Positions 1 to 7,313 of a stretch of DNA of 21,491 nucleotides are shown one piece after another; positions within the stretch are counted from its first letter, which is position 1, and every line of letters starts with the position of its first letter. The notes beneath the pieces are model-generated. The model was not told the DNA's origin and did no database searches. It worked only from the letters and a program-made list of their open reading frames with translations. Location: contig JBMYYK010000034.1 of the NCBI GenBank assembly GCA_049609325.1, positions 1-21,491 on the forward strand. Direction: 5' to 3'. This DNA comes from GCA-2733415 sp049609325. GTDB taxonomy: Bacteria; Bacteroidota; Bacteroidia; Flavobacteriales; Flavobacteriaceae. Both the position numbers and the translations under genes were made by a program.

Positions 1-644
1 TCTAATATTGTGCGTTGTGGTTCTGGGCCAGAAAGTAAAATTAAATAGTCATAACAAATAGCTGCTTCTGTTTTCTTAAATCTACTCAATATACCAATAT
101 GTTTCAAGTTTAAGGTTTTGTTGTTTGGCTGTCCTAATTTCCCACTTAGAGCGCTGTTGTTTGGGGTGTCTGGTATCCAACATTCGTCAAATTTCGCAAT
201 GATGCATTGATGCAACCAACTGTTGAGTTTTGTGCTGTAGCCGCTCAATACATTTACTTGATGTGTAATATATACAGAAGTGATGCTGTGATGTCTTACA
301 CCAAATCTGTTGTCAGAAATAATTCCAGATATATTGTGTTGTTTTATGAGTGCTGCAATCAATTGCCGTTCTTGATACACTGCATAAAGTAACTTAGGAG
401 AATTCAAGATGAATTTCCATTTTAAAAACGCTCCATGTTTAGTGTATCTGATGTTGTATGATGGCAGCTCGATACTTTTTAGATTAGGAAATTCTTTTTG
501 AAGTAATGCTAGTGCTTCTCCGTCAGAAGCTATTAAAGGCGTAAAGTCGTGCTCTATTAAGGCTTTGATTATAGGGATGCATCTTGTAGCATGACCTAAA
601 CCCCAGTTTAAAGGAGCAACAAGTATGTTTTTAGAATTTGTCAT
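1..644 (-). CDS. MurG-like (GT28-type) glycosyltransferase, N-terminal part, runs off the window start
   Basis: A reading frame opens with ATG at 644 on the minus strand and stays open to position 1, giving about 214 residues of an incomplete protein. It begins MTNSKNILVAPLNWGLGHAT; the glycine-rich GLGHATR loop near residues 15-21 is the nucleotide-sugar transferase N-terminal loop seen in MurG-like GT-B enzymes. Further on are SDNRFGV and YITHQVN (about residues 115-137) and, close to the truncation, LLSGPEPQRT, which begins the second Rossmann half. This pattern matches the glycosyltransferase-related proteins common in Flavobacteriaceae; their acceptor is unknown to me, and a cell-envelope glycan or lipid is inferred only from the fold. 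It is divergent from trmB, with 67 bases between the starts. The C-terminal donor-binding region lies outside the window. The frame is certain and the family likely; the substrate is unknown. Confidence 0.8.
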   Translation of the reverse strand, partial: MTNSKNILVAPLNWGLGHATRCIPIIKALIEHDFTPLIASDGEALALLQKEFPNLKSIELPSYNIRYTKHGAFLKWKFILNSPKLLYAVYQERQLIAALIKQHNISGIISDNRFGVRHHSITSVYITHQVNVLSGYSTKLNSWLHQCIIAKFDECWIPDTPNNSALSGKLGQPNNKTLNLKHIGILSRFKKTEAAICYDYLILLSGPEPQRTIL

Positions 645-686
645 CAATAATAAAAGCAAGTTACATTATTTGCCACATTAATTTTT

Positions 687-694
687 TATTTTTA
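687..694 (+). promoter_or_regulatory. candidate -7 element for trmB
   Basis: TATTTTTA matches seven of eight positions of the Bacteroidota element TAnnTTTG and lies 17 bases before the trmB GTG start. That would give a leader of roughly a dozen bases, as for other genes here. A TTTG at 669-672 is only 14 bases upstream, shorter than the usual spacing, so this is a weak call. Confidence 0.3.
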
Positions 695-711
695 CCGAAA
701 ATTATACACCA

Positions 712-1386
712 GTGGGAAGTAAGAATAAGCTAAAACGATTTAATGAAAATGCAACTTTTTCAAATGTATTTCAACCAACAAGAGAAGAAGTAACAGGTAA
801 TAAGTTTGCGTTAAAAGGAAAATGGAATTCAGATTTCTTTAAAAATGATAATCCAATAGTTTTAGAGTTAGGCTGTGGAAAAGGGGAGTATTCTGTAAGT
901 TTAGGAGAATTATTTCCTGACAAAAACTTTATAGGTATAGATATTAAAGGCGCTAGATTTTGGCGAGGTGCTAAAACAGCACTTGAAAATAACATGCCTA
1001 ATGTTGCGTTTGTGAGAACGCAAATAGAATTGATTAACTCTATTTTTGAAGAGAATGAGGTTAGTGAAATATGGATAACTTTTCCAGATCCTCAAATTAA
1101 ATACAAGCGTACAAAACACCGTTTAACTAATGCGGAATTCTTAGAGAAGTATAAAACGGTTCTAAACGAAACCGGTGTAGTGCATTTAAAAACTGACAGT
1201 GAATTTATGCACGGATATACTTTAGGTCTGTTACACGGTGCTGGACATGAAGTGGAATATGCTAACCATAATGTGTATAGAAATGAAGGAGCACCAAAAG
1301 AAGTAACCGCTATACAAACGTTTTATGAAAAGCAATATTTAGAGGTAGACAAGGCCATTACATATATAAAGTTTAAAATAAAATAA
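712..1386 (+). CDS. trmB: tRNA (guanine-N7-)-methyltransferase
   Basis: This enzyme makes 7-methylguanosine at position 46 in the tRNA variable loop, using S-adenosylmethionine. The 224-residue protein is full length for the family. The SAM-binding loop VLELGCGKGEYS is at about residues 50-61 and the acidic GIDIKG strand at 75-80. The family signature WITFPDPQIKYKRTKHRL at about 121-138 is a variant of the FPDPWPKKRHHKRRL block. The start is GTG at 712: the residues that follow, GSKNKLKRF, match my memory of flavobacterial TrmB N-termini, and no ATG lies just upstream in frame. Its TAA stop overlaps the ATG of the LysE-type gene by one base (TAATG), so the two are probably translationally coupled. 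It heads a three-gene overlapping operon. Identification is secure. Confidence 0.95.
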   Translation: MGSKNKLKRFNENATFSNVFQPTREEVTGNKFALKGKWNSDFFKNDNPIVLELGCGKGEYSVSLGELFPDKNFIGIDIKGARFWRGAKTALENNMPNVAFVRTQIELINSIFEENEVSEIWITFPDPQIKYKRTKHRLTNAEFLEKYKTVLNETGVVHLKTDSEFMHGYTLGLLHGAGHEVEYANHNVYRNEGAPKEVTAIQTFYEKQYLEVDKAITYIKFKIK

Positions 1387-2006
1387 TGCATTTATCAGTT
1401 CTGTTTTTATATTGTTTCATGTGGTCGTTTTTTGGCGTATTACCACCTGGAATATTAAATATTAATGCAGCAAAAATAAGTGTGGAACAAGGTCGTAAAC
1501 GCGCGTTGATGTTTACGTTAGGCGCATGTTTGGTGGTGGCCGCGCAAGCAGGTGTTGCGGTGCTGATAGCTGAATTTTTAAACCTGTCAGAAGACGAGTT
1601 GTCTATAATTCAAGAAGTAGGCGTGGTTATTTTCTTTTGTTTGGCCGTGTATTTTTTCTTCGCTGCCAAAACTAAAGTTACTCCAAAGAGTATTGAGTTA
1701 AAAAAGAAACGCAATCTGTTCTTAAAAGGAATCGTGTTTTCAGTGTTAAATGTGTTTCCAATACCGTTTTATAGTTTTGTGTGTACAACGTTAACTACCT
1801 CAGGAAACTTTAGTTTTTCTACATCAGATGTTATTGTATTCATTTTAGCAATAGTCATAGGAAGTTTTGCGGCTATCAGTACATATATCATATTGTTTAA
1901 AAAGTCGAGTAATAGTGAAAACTTTGGAAGAAATACTAACTATGTGTTAAGTGCATTGGTATTTTTATTGGCAATATTTTCTCTCGTAAAATTGAACATG
2001 TCCTGA
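1386..2006 (+). CDS. LysE-family translocator (amino-acid or metabolite exporter)
   Basis: The 206-residue protein has six probable membrane helices, at about residues 4-24, 41-65, 76-95, 113-135, 148-170 and 186-203. It has the LysE/RhtB-type N-terminal pattern in which the first helix ends in a proline-glycine turn (GVLPPGILNINAAK, residues 17-30). The polar loop after helix 1, with KISVEQGRKRA before helix 2, also fits. Family members export basic or neutral amino acids or related small molecules across the inner membrane by proton exchange. The substrate cannot be read from the sequence. It overlaps trmB by one base at its start and the Atl-like gene by one base at its end (TGATG). Neither neighbour suggests a substrate, so the operon probably reflects shared expression only. 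Confidence 0.8.
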   Translation: MHLSVLFLYCFMWSFFGVLPPGILNINAAKISVEQGRKRALMFTLGACLVVAAQAGVAVLIAEFLNLSEDELSIIQEVGVVIFFCLAVYFFFAAKTKVTPKSIELKKKRNLFLKGIVFSVLNVFPIPFYSFVCTTLTTSGNFSFSTSDVIVFILAIVIGSFAAISTYIILFKKSSNSENFGRNTNYVLSALVFLLAIFSLVKLNMS

Positions 2007-2347
2007 TGCTTGAATCAAAGAGTTTTTTTGAGAAAGTGTATGATGTTGTGCGATTAATACCAGAAGGTAGAGTAACGTCATACGGCGCAATAGCCTCTTA
2101 TTTAGGAATGGCAAAAGGGGCAAGAATGGTAGGTTGGGCAATGAATGCGTCTCATTCTAAAGACGTACCTGCACATAGAGTAGTGAATAAAAAGGGATTG
2201 TTGACGGGGAAGCATCATTTTCAAGGTACAAATTTAATGCAGCAATTGTTAGAAAATGAAGGTGTTGTGATTGTTGAAAATCAAATACAAAATCTTCAAA
2301 ATTATCTTTGGAATCCAAACGATGAATTGCCGCAATATGAACATTAA
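2006..2347 (+). CDS. alkyltransferase-like (Atl/MGMT-family) DNA-lesion-binding protein
   Basis: The 113-residue protein is the DNA-binding C-terminal domain of O6-alkylguanine-DNA alkyltransferases standing alone. The helix-turn-helix segment IPEGRVTSYGAIASYLG is at about residues 18-34, and ARMVGWAMNA at 39-48 carries the arginine-finger region. The active-site block is PAHRVV (residues 55-60) where true alkyltransferases have PCHRV, so the acceptor cysteine is replaced by alanine. Such proteins, including E. coli YbaZ and fission-yeast Atl1 (both with PWHRV), bind O6-alkylguanine without removing the adduct and pass it to nucleotide excision repair. Automated annotation may call it methylated-DNA-cysteine methyltransferase, which the missing cysteine argues against. 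It is the last gene of the trmB operon and overlaps the exporter by one base. Confidence 0.88.
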   Translation: MLESKSFFEKVYDVVRLIPEGRVTSYGAIASYLGMAKGARMVGWAMNASHSKDVPAHRVVNKKGLLTGKHHFQGTNLMQQLLENEGVVIVENQIQNLQNYLWNPNDELPQYEH

Positions 2348-2399
2348 TGTCTAATTGAAATTAGTTGGTGTTAATAGAGCCAAATTACACAAGGCTATG

Positions 2400-2407
2400 T
2401 ATCTTTG
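2400..2407 (+). promoter_or_regulatory. -7 promoter element of mrp-nfu
   Basis: TATCTTTG is an exact match to the Bacteroidota TAnnTTTG element, 18 bases before the mrp ATG, predicting a leader of about 13 bases. No good TTTG or TTG lies at the usual distance upstream, so only the -7 part is supported. Confidence 0.55.
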
Positions 2408-2425
2408 TAAAAATTTAAGCGCATT

Positions 2426-3553
2426 ATGAAAATTGAAAGAAAAGAGGTATTAAAAGCGTTAGAGCAAATTACTGTTCCTGGTGAAGGGGCTAATATGGTA
2501 GAAAGCGGTGCAGTAAAAAATGTGTTAACTTTTGGAGATGAGGTAGTGGTTGAAATCACAATAGCCAATCCTGCAATGCAAGCAAGAAAAAAAGTGGAGT
2601 CAGAAATCACAAATGTGATTAAGACAGTAGTTTCTGAGCAAGCAAAAGTGAAAGTGAATGTTAAAGTTGTTGCTCCTGAAAAAACAGAAATTAAAGGACA
2701 GCAAATTCCAGGAATAAAAAATATTGTAGCAATTTCGTCTGGAAAAGGAGGAGTTGGTAAATCTACAGTAACTGCAAATGTTGCGGTGAGCTTATCTAAA
2801 ATGGGCTTTAAAGTTGGAGTGTTAGATGCAGATGTTTATGGGCCATCTATTCCTATGATGTTTGATGTTGAGAATTCTAGACCTTTAGCTGAAACAGTTG
2901 ATGGTAAGTCAAAAATGAAACCTATAGAAAATTACGGTGTAAAAGTGTTGTCTATTGGGTTCTTTACAAAACCAGATCAAGCTGTAATTTGGAGAGGACC
3001 AATGGCGGCAAAGGCGTTAAATCAATTGATTTTTGATGCTGCTTGGGGCGAGTTAGACTTTTTGTTATTAGATTTACCTCCAGGAACAGGTGATATTCAC
3101 TTGTCTATAATGCAATCATTACCAATTACTGGGGCGGTAGTAGTAAGTACGCCACAAAATGTTGCGTTAGCAGATGCTAAAAAAGGAGTAGCCATGTTCC
3201 AGCAAGAAAGTATAAATGTGCCTGTATTAGGAATAATTGAAAACATGGCTTATTTTACACCAGAAGAATTACCTAATAATAAATATTATATCTTTGGGGA
3301 AAACGGTGCTAAAAATTTAGCTCAAGATTTAGATATTCCGTTTTTAGGTGAGCTGCCAATTGTACAAAGTATAAGAGAGGCAGGAGACTTAGGTCGTCCG
3401 GCAGGATTGCAAGAAGGGACACAAGTTGAGGAAATAGTAACAGATATTACAAGAAATATTGTTACGCAAGTAATAAAACGAAATGATAATTTGCCAGCTA
3501 CAGAAGCAATAAAAATTACAACTATGGCTGGGTGTTCATCAGTAAAAAAATAA
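2426..3553 (+). CDS. mrp: Mrp/NBP35-family P-loop ATPase, iron-sulfur cluster carrier
   Basis: Proteins of this family (ApbC/Mrp) hold and transfer Fe-S clusters in the cytoplasm. The first 85 residues or so form a MIP18/DUF59-like domain. Then comes a deviant Walker A GKGGVGKST at 106-114, with the MinD-type signature lysine, followed by LDADVYGPSIP at 133-143 and the Walker B region LLLDLPPGTGD. The 375-residue length is normal for the two-domain form. The CxxC that binds the bridging cluster in E. coli Mrp is absent: the segment after ENMAYF reads TPEELPNNKYYIFG. I recall this difference as usual in flavobacterial relatives. One cysteine sits near the C-terminus in TTMAGCSSVKK. nfu follows six bases downstream, which supports an Fe-S assembly role. 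Confidence 0.92.
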   Translation: MKIERKEVLKALEQITVPGEGANMVESGAVKNVLTFGDEVVVEITIANPAMQARKKVESEITNVIKTVVSEQAKVKVNVKVVAPEKTEIKGQQIPGIKNIVAISSGKGGVGKSTVTANVAVSLSKMGFKVGVLDADVYGPSIPMMFDVENSRPLAETVDGKSKMKPIENYGVKVLSIGFFTKPDQAVIWRGPMAAKALNQLIFDAAWGELDFLLLDLPPGTGDIHLSIMQSLPITGAVVVSTPQNVALADAKKGVAMFQQESINVPVLGIIENMAYFTPEELPNNKYYIFGENGAKNLAQDLDIPFLGELPIVQSIREAGDLGRPAGLQEGTQVEEIVTDITRNIVTQVIKRNDNLPATEAIKITTMAGCSSVKK

Positions 3554-3559
3554 GTATAT

Positions 3560-3799
3560 ATGACTTCAGAAGATTTACAAGTAAAAGTAGAAGCTGCGTT
3601 AGAAGAAATTAGACCATTCTTGAAGTCTGACGGAGGGGATATTTCATTAATATCTATTGTTGATGGAAAAAAAGTAAACATAAAGTTTGAAGGGGCTTGT
3701 ACATCTTGTAATATCAATCAAATGACATTAAAGTCTGGTGTAGAGATGACCATAAAAAAGCATGCGCCAGAAATAGAGGAAGTTATCAACGTAGGGTAA
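3560..3799 (+). CDS. nfu: NifU C-terminal-domain (Nfu-type) iron-sulfur scaffold protein
   Basis: This 79-residue protein is a single Nfu domain. The motif IRPFLKSDGGDISL at 17-30 is the family signature, and CTSCNINQMTLK at 47-58 supplies the CxxC cysteines (47 and 50) that bind a [4Fe-4S] cluster between two subunits. It would accept clusters from the general machinery and deliver them to target enzymes in the cytoplasm. It starts six bases after the mrp stop, so carrier ATPase and scaffold are almost certainly co-transcribed. It lacks the extra N-terminal domain of NfuA-type proteins and is the short form common in Bacteroidota. A strong terminator follows within 14 bases of its stop. Confidence 0.93.
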   Translation: MTSEDLQVKVEAALEEIRPFLKSDGGDISLISIVDGKKVNIKFEGACTSCNINQMTLKSGVEMTIKKHAPEIEEVINVG

Positions 3800-3812
3800 A
3801 CGTTATACTACT

Positions 3813-3858
3813 ATAAAACAACAAAGGCTTTGAATATTCAAAGCCTTTGTTGTTTTAT
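3813..3858. terminator. bidirectional terminator, 46-bp perfect palindrome without a spacer
   Basis: The two 23-base arms (3813-3835 and 3836-3858) are exact reverse complements meeting at the centre of GAATATTC. The core is AACAACAAAGGCTTTG and its complement, with A-rich outer left and T-rich outer right edges that give a U-tract on either strand. It lies between the convergent nfu and aspartyl-protease genes. The protease TAA stop (3855-3857 on the plus strand) is inside the right arm. Confidence 0.9.
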
Positions 3859-4289
3859 TTCAGGAACAGTGTATTAGTTTTATAGTCAATTACGGCATTA
3901 CTTTGTTTTAGTATATCGGCTCCAATAATGCCATGTACTGGTTTTGATCCATGATTTGTTAATGCTTCATTAACATGCGATAAATTAAAAATTACAATGC
4001 TGTTGTTTTTTGATGACCATTTGCCAATTTTCAAACAATTGTTGTTGGCAATTTGTGTATCCATACCAACCGCTCCAGCTCCAGCAGCTTTAGTATCGCT
4101 GTTCTCGGAGATAAGCTTAAATTGTTCTACAAGGTTAATGTCAATACAAGTGTTAGAAGCACCAGTGTCCACAATAAACTTACCTTTTACACCATTTATT
4201 TTGGCAGTAATTTTAAAATGATTTGTTTTGGTCAGCTTCATGTTCTTTTTTTGATAACCTTTTTTAGAAAGATAGCTTGGTAATGACAT
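3855..4289 (-). CDS. retropepsin-like (clan AA) aspartyl protease
   Basis: The 144-residue protein carries one aspartyl-protease motif, FIVDTGASNTCIDINL, with DTGAS at 41-45, and near the C-terminus HGIIGADILKQSNAVIDY, the hydrophobic GxxGAD segment typical of retropepsin monomers. One motif per chain implies that a homodimer forms the active site, as in retroviral proteases. No signal peptide or membrane segment is seen, so it should act in the cytoplasm; the substrate is unknown. The ATG at 4289 was kept because the segment SLPSYLSKKGYQKKNMKLTK resembles N-termini I recall in flavobacterial relatives. A second ATG at residue 17 is possible, because the first start lies inside the predicted tatD promoter. 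It is divergent from tatD and ends inside the palindromic terminator. Confidence 0.85.
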   Translation of the reverse strand: MSLPSYLSKKGYQKKNMKLTKTNHFKITAKINGVKGKFIVDTGASNTCIDINLVEQFKLISENSDTKAAGAGAVGMDTQIANNNCLKIGKWSSKNNSIVIFNLSHVNEALTNHGSKPVHGIIGADILKQSNAVIDYKTNTLFLK

Positions 4290-4304
4290 AATTAAATATT
4301 TTTG
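4277..4304 (+). promoter_or_regulatory. promoter of tatD
   Basis: TTGG at 4277-4280 and an exact TAnnTTTG element (TATTTTTG, 4297-4304) are separated by 16 bases. The tatD ATG follows 19 bases after the -7 box, a leader of about 13 bases. The element overlaps the first codons of the divergent aspartyl-protease gene. A 7/8 match on the other strand (TACTTTAG, 4305-4312) could serve that gene. Confidence 0.55.
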
Positions 4305-4323
4305 CTAAAGTAACTAATAATCG

Positions 4324-5100
4324 ATGAAATTTATGACTCTTACCGATACTCATGCGCATTTGTATAGCGAAGCATTTGATGAAGACAGACAAGATATGAT
4401 GCAACGTGCTTTTGATAATAATGTAACGCGGTTGTTTGTGCCTGCTATTGATTCTGGCTATACAAACGCAATGCTTGAGTTAGAAAAACACTATCCAAAT
4501 AATGTGTTTTTAATGATGGGACTTCATCCTACACACGTGAAGGAAAATTATTTAGAAGAGCTTGCGCATGTAAAAGAAATGTTGGCGTCTAGATCTTTTG
4601 TTGCAGTAGGTGAAATTGGAATTGATTTGTATTGGGACAAATCATTATTAAAAGAGCAGCAAGACGCTTTCAGAGCGCAAATTCAATTGGCTAAGCAGTA
4701 CCAATTACCAATTGTAATACACTGTAGAGATGCTTTTGATGAAGTGTTTGATGTATTAGAGTTGGAAAAAGGCGATGACTTATACGGTATTTTTCACTGT
4801 TTTACTGGGGATTTAGAACAGGCTAGACGCGCCATATCCTACAATATGAAATTAGGTATTGGTGGTGTAGTGACCTTTAAAAACGGTAAAATTGATAAGT
4901 TTTTAAATGAGATTGATTTGAAACATATAGTTTTAGAAACCGATGCGCCCTATTTGGCCCCAAAACCATACAGAGGCAAACGAAATGAGAGTAGTTATTT
5001 GGTGAATATTGTGTCGAAATTATCTGAAATATACGAGGTTACTGAACAAGAAATTATAGAGATTACCACAGAAAATTCAAAAGTTGTATTTGGAATGTAA
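4324..5100 (+). CDS. tatD: TatD-family metal-dependent deoxyribonuclease
   Basis: TatD proteins are cytoplasmic TIM-barrel hydrolases with two metal ions and 3'-5' DNase activity, linked to DNA repair and DNA turnover. The 258-residue protein has every landmark: TDTHAHLY at 7-14 (metal-binding HxH), VGEIGIDLYWD near residue 95, PIVIHCRDAFDEV in the middle, IFHCFTGD, and LETDAPYLAPKPYRGKRNES near the C-terminus, which holds the catalytic aspartate. Two starts are possible, ATG at 4324 or at 4333. Both precede the first motif, and the first gives three extra residues. It sits upstream of the acyltransferase with a 52-base gap and has its own promoter overlapping the divergent protease gene. Confidence 0.93.
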   Translation: MKFMTLTDTHAHLYSEAFDEDRQDMMQRAFDNNVTRLFVPAIDSGYTNAMLELEKHYPNNVFLMMGLHPTHVKENYLEELAHVKEMLASRSFVAVGEIGIDLYWDKSLLKEQQDAFRAQIQLAKQYQLPIVIHCRDAFDEVFDVLELEKGDDLYGIFHCFTGDLEQARRAISYNMKLGIGGVVTFKNGKIDKFLNEIDLKHIVLETDAPYLAPKPYRGKRNESSYLVNIVSKLSEIYEVTEQEIIEITTENSKVVFGM

Positions 5101-5152
5101 TGCTATATCCTTAAATATTTTTTGTTTTTTTGTATACTAAAACCAACCAATT

Positions 5153-6283
5153 TTGTCAAAATACGATCATATACGGCCATACCATGACTCAGAAGTGCAT
5201 GAAGCGCTAAATAAGTTGAAGGAGCATCCTATGATTAAGTCTATGCTCATGTTCATTTATCCGCAGGCCAGTGATGAATACATACAGAAGCAATTAGATA
5301 ATTGTAATTCAATTCGTGACTTTCAAACTAACATTATTGTTAGAGGAATTCAGAATGTGTTGTCAAGATCATCTCATGGGTTAACCACATCAGGGTTTGA
5401 TCAACTTCAGAAAGACACCGCATATTTATTCATATCTAATCACAGAGATATATTATTAGATACCTGTTTGTTAAACGTATCCTTGTTTCATAATGACTTG
5501 GTCATGACCGCTTCGGCTATAGGTGATAATTTAGTGCAAAAGTCATTTTTATTAGAGTTAGCTAAATTGAATAGAAACTTTTTGGTACAACGTGGCTTAG
5601 GTCCTCGTGAAATGTTAAAAAGTTCAAAGCTCATGTCGGAATATATTTCTAAAAATTTATTAGAAGATCATAGATCGGTATGGATAGCGCAGCGTGAAGG
5701 GAGGACAAAAAACGGGAATGACGTCACACAGCAAGGAGTGTTAAAAATGTTAGCGTTGGGTAAGGGCGATTGTTCGGTGTTTGATTACTTTAAGAAAGTC
5801 AAAATTGTACCAGTATCTATTTCATATGAATTTGACCCAACGGATATGATTAAAATGCCAGAACTACTGGCAAAACATTATGAAGAAGAGTATATAAAAT
5901 CAACAAATGAAGATTTTAATTCAATACTTAAAGGGTTAACAGGTCAAAAAAAACGCATTCATATCCGCGCGTGCAAACCATTAGATGTCGAGTTAGATGC
6001 GATTTCTTCTGAAGATATACCGGTAAATAAGCAGTTCCAGAAATTAGCAAGTACAATAGATCAACATATACATGAAGCCTATAAGTTGTGGCCAACAAAT
6101 TATGTGGCTTATGATATGTTGTATGAAACTACTACATATTCTGCTGAATACACTGAAAAAGAGCAACGTCAATTTGAGCGTCGCGTAGAGCGTCGTGTAG
6201 ATGTGACAGATAAAGTTGCGTTGAATAATTTTTTAGCGATGTATGCAAATCCAGTAGTTAATAAAGAAAAATATCATGGCTAA
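5153..6283 (+). CDS. PlsC-like 1-acyl-sn-glycerol-3-phosphate acyltransferase family protein
   Basis: The 376-residue protein probably transfers acyl groups to glycerolipid precursors at the inner membrane. Block I is YLFISNHRDILLD (residues 91-103). Here the catalytic-type histidine H97 is followed by D103, one residue further than the classic HxxxxD, though D99 is also available. AQREGRTKNGND (179-190) corresponds to the phosphate-binding block (FPEGTRS type). Long flanking regions (1-85 and 200-376) set it apart from short PlsC enzymes. The start is TTG at 5153; SKYDHIRPYHDSEV fits N-termini I recall for this subfamily, and the next ATG (residue 27) would remove them. Its end overlaps the asparaginase start by eight bases, so the two are co-expressed. 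Acyl donor and exact acceptor are not readable. Confidence 0.82.
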   Translation: MSKYDHIRPYHDSEVHEALNKLKEHPMIKSMLMFIYPQASDEYIQKQLDNCNSIRDFQTNIIVRGIQNVLSRSSHGLTTSGFDQLQKDTAYLFISNHRDILLDTCLLNVSLFHNDLVMTASAIGDNLVQKSFLLELAKLNRNFLVQRGLGPREMLKSSKLMSEYISKNLLEDHRSVWIAQREGRTKNGNDVTQQGVLKMLALGKGDCSVFDYFKKVKIVPVSISYEFDPTDMIKMPELLAKHYEEEYIKSTNEDFNSILKGLTGQKKRIHIRACKPLDVELDAISSEDIPVNKQFQKLASTIDQHIHEAYKLWPTNYVAYDMLYETTTYSAEYTEKEQRQFERRVERRVDVTDKVALNNFLAMYANPVVNKEKYHG

Positions 6284-7313
6284 TAAACCAAACATCTTAT
6301 TAATATATACCGGAGGAACCATAGGTATGGTTAAGGATTTTGAAACAAAATCGCTGCGTGCCTTTAATTTTGATAACCTTCTGGTTAGAATTCCTGAAAT
6401 TAAACAACTGGAATGTAATATTTCAACCTATTCTTTTGAGGAGCCTATTGACTCGTCAAATATGAATCCGACCTATTGGTTGCAAATTGCTCATGTTATC
6501 AAAGCACATTATGATAAAGTAGATGGTTTTGTGGTGTTACATGGGTCTGATACAATGTCATATACGGCTTCAGCGTTAAGTTTTATGCTAGAGAATTTAA
6601 CAAAGCCAGTTGTGTTTACAGGGTCTCAATTGCCAATTGGAGATTTAAGAACTGATGCCAAAGAAAATCTTATAACAGCAATTCAGGTAGCTTCATTACA
6701 GGAGAACGGCGTTTCTGTGCTTCAAGAAGTGTGTTTGTATTTTGAATATAAATTGTACCGTGCTAACAGAACAACAAAAATTAATGCTGAACATTTTGAG
6801 GCGTTCACATCACCTAATTATCCTGAATTAGCGGAGTCTGGGGTGCACTTAAAAGTATTTAAGCATAACCGTCTTTGTAATAATAAAGGGGCGTTTTTTG
6901 TACATGAACATATGTGTACAGATATTACGGTATTAAAACTCTATCCTGGAATAACTAAAACTGTAGTAGAAACCATATTAAATACGCCTAATATAAAAGG
7001 AGTTATAATAGAAACCTATGGCTCAGGAAATGCTCCAACACTACCGTGGTTTTCAAATCTTTTAGAACAGGCTCTTTTAAAAGGTATACATATTGTTAAT
7101 GTCACACAATGTAGAGGGGGTAGTGTTATTATGGGGCAATATGAAACCAGTGTGCATTTGCAAAAAATAGGGTTGATCTCTGGGAAGGACCTAACCTTTG
7201 AAGCAGCCATTACAAAAATGATGTATTTGTTATCTAAGAGATTAGCAAAAAAGGAGTTCAAAAAAATGTTTGAAAGCTCTATAAAAGGAGAATTAACGGA
7301 TGATTATTCCTAA
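6276..7313 (+). CDS. ansA: type I (cytoplasmic) L-asparaginase
   Basis: The enzyme hydrolyses L-asparagine to aspartate and ammonia. The first catalytic threonine block is ILLIYTGGTIGM at 7-18, and the second is VLHGSDTMSYTASALSF at 87-103, with the catalytic HGSDTM core at 89-94. PVVFTGSQLPIGDLRTDAKENL follows and supplies the catalytic lysine. There is no signal peptide, and the 345-residue length fits the cytosolic AnsA type better than the periplasmic type II. The start lies within the last codons of the acyltransferase gene (8-base overlap), which suggests coupled translation. I see no metabolic link between asparaginase and acyltransferase. The gap to exbB is 191 bases without a clear terminator. 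Confidence 0.93.
   Translation: MANKPNILLIYTGGTIGMVKDFETKSLRAFNFDNLLVRIPEIKQLECNISTYSFEEPIDSSNMNPTYWLQIAHVIKAHYDKVDGFVVLHGSDTMSYTASALSFMLENLTKPVVFTGSQLPIGDLRTDAKENLITAIQVASLQENGVSVLQEVCLYFEYKLYRANRTTKINAEHFEAFTSPNYPELAESGVHLKVFKHNRLCNNKGAFFVHEHMCTDITVLKLYPGITKTVVETILNTPNIKGVIIETYGSGNAPTLPWFSNLLEQALLKGIHIVNVTQCRGGSVIMGQYETSVHLQKIGLISGKDLTFEAAITKMMYLLSKRLAKKEFKKMFESSIKGELTDDYS

Noticed and set aside
207..392. Plus-strand open frame of 61 codons
   Set aside because: It lies opposite the glycosyltransferase frame (1-644, minus), which has clear family motifs; the plus frame has none.
2352..2365. CTAATT-GA-AATTAG as a terminator after the Atl-like gene
   Set aside because: Five AT-rich pairs at most with a tight loop and no T-run; too weak to call.
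3322..3717. Minus-strand open frame of 131 codons across mrp and nfu
   Set aside because: It is antisense to two well-supported genes and shows no domain; a shadow of their codon use.
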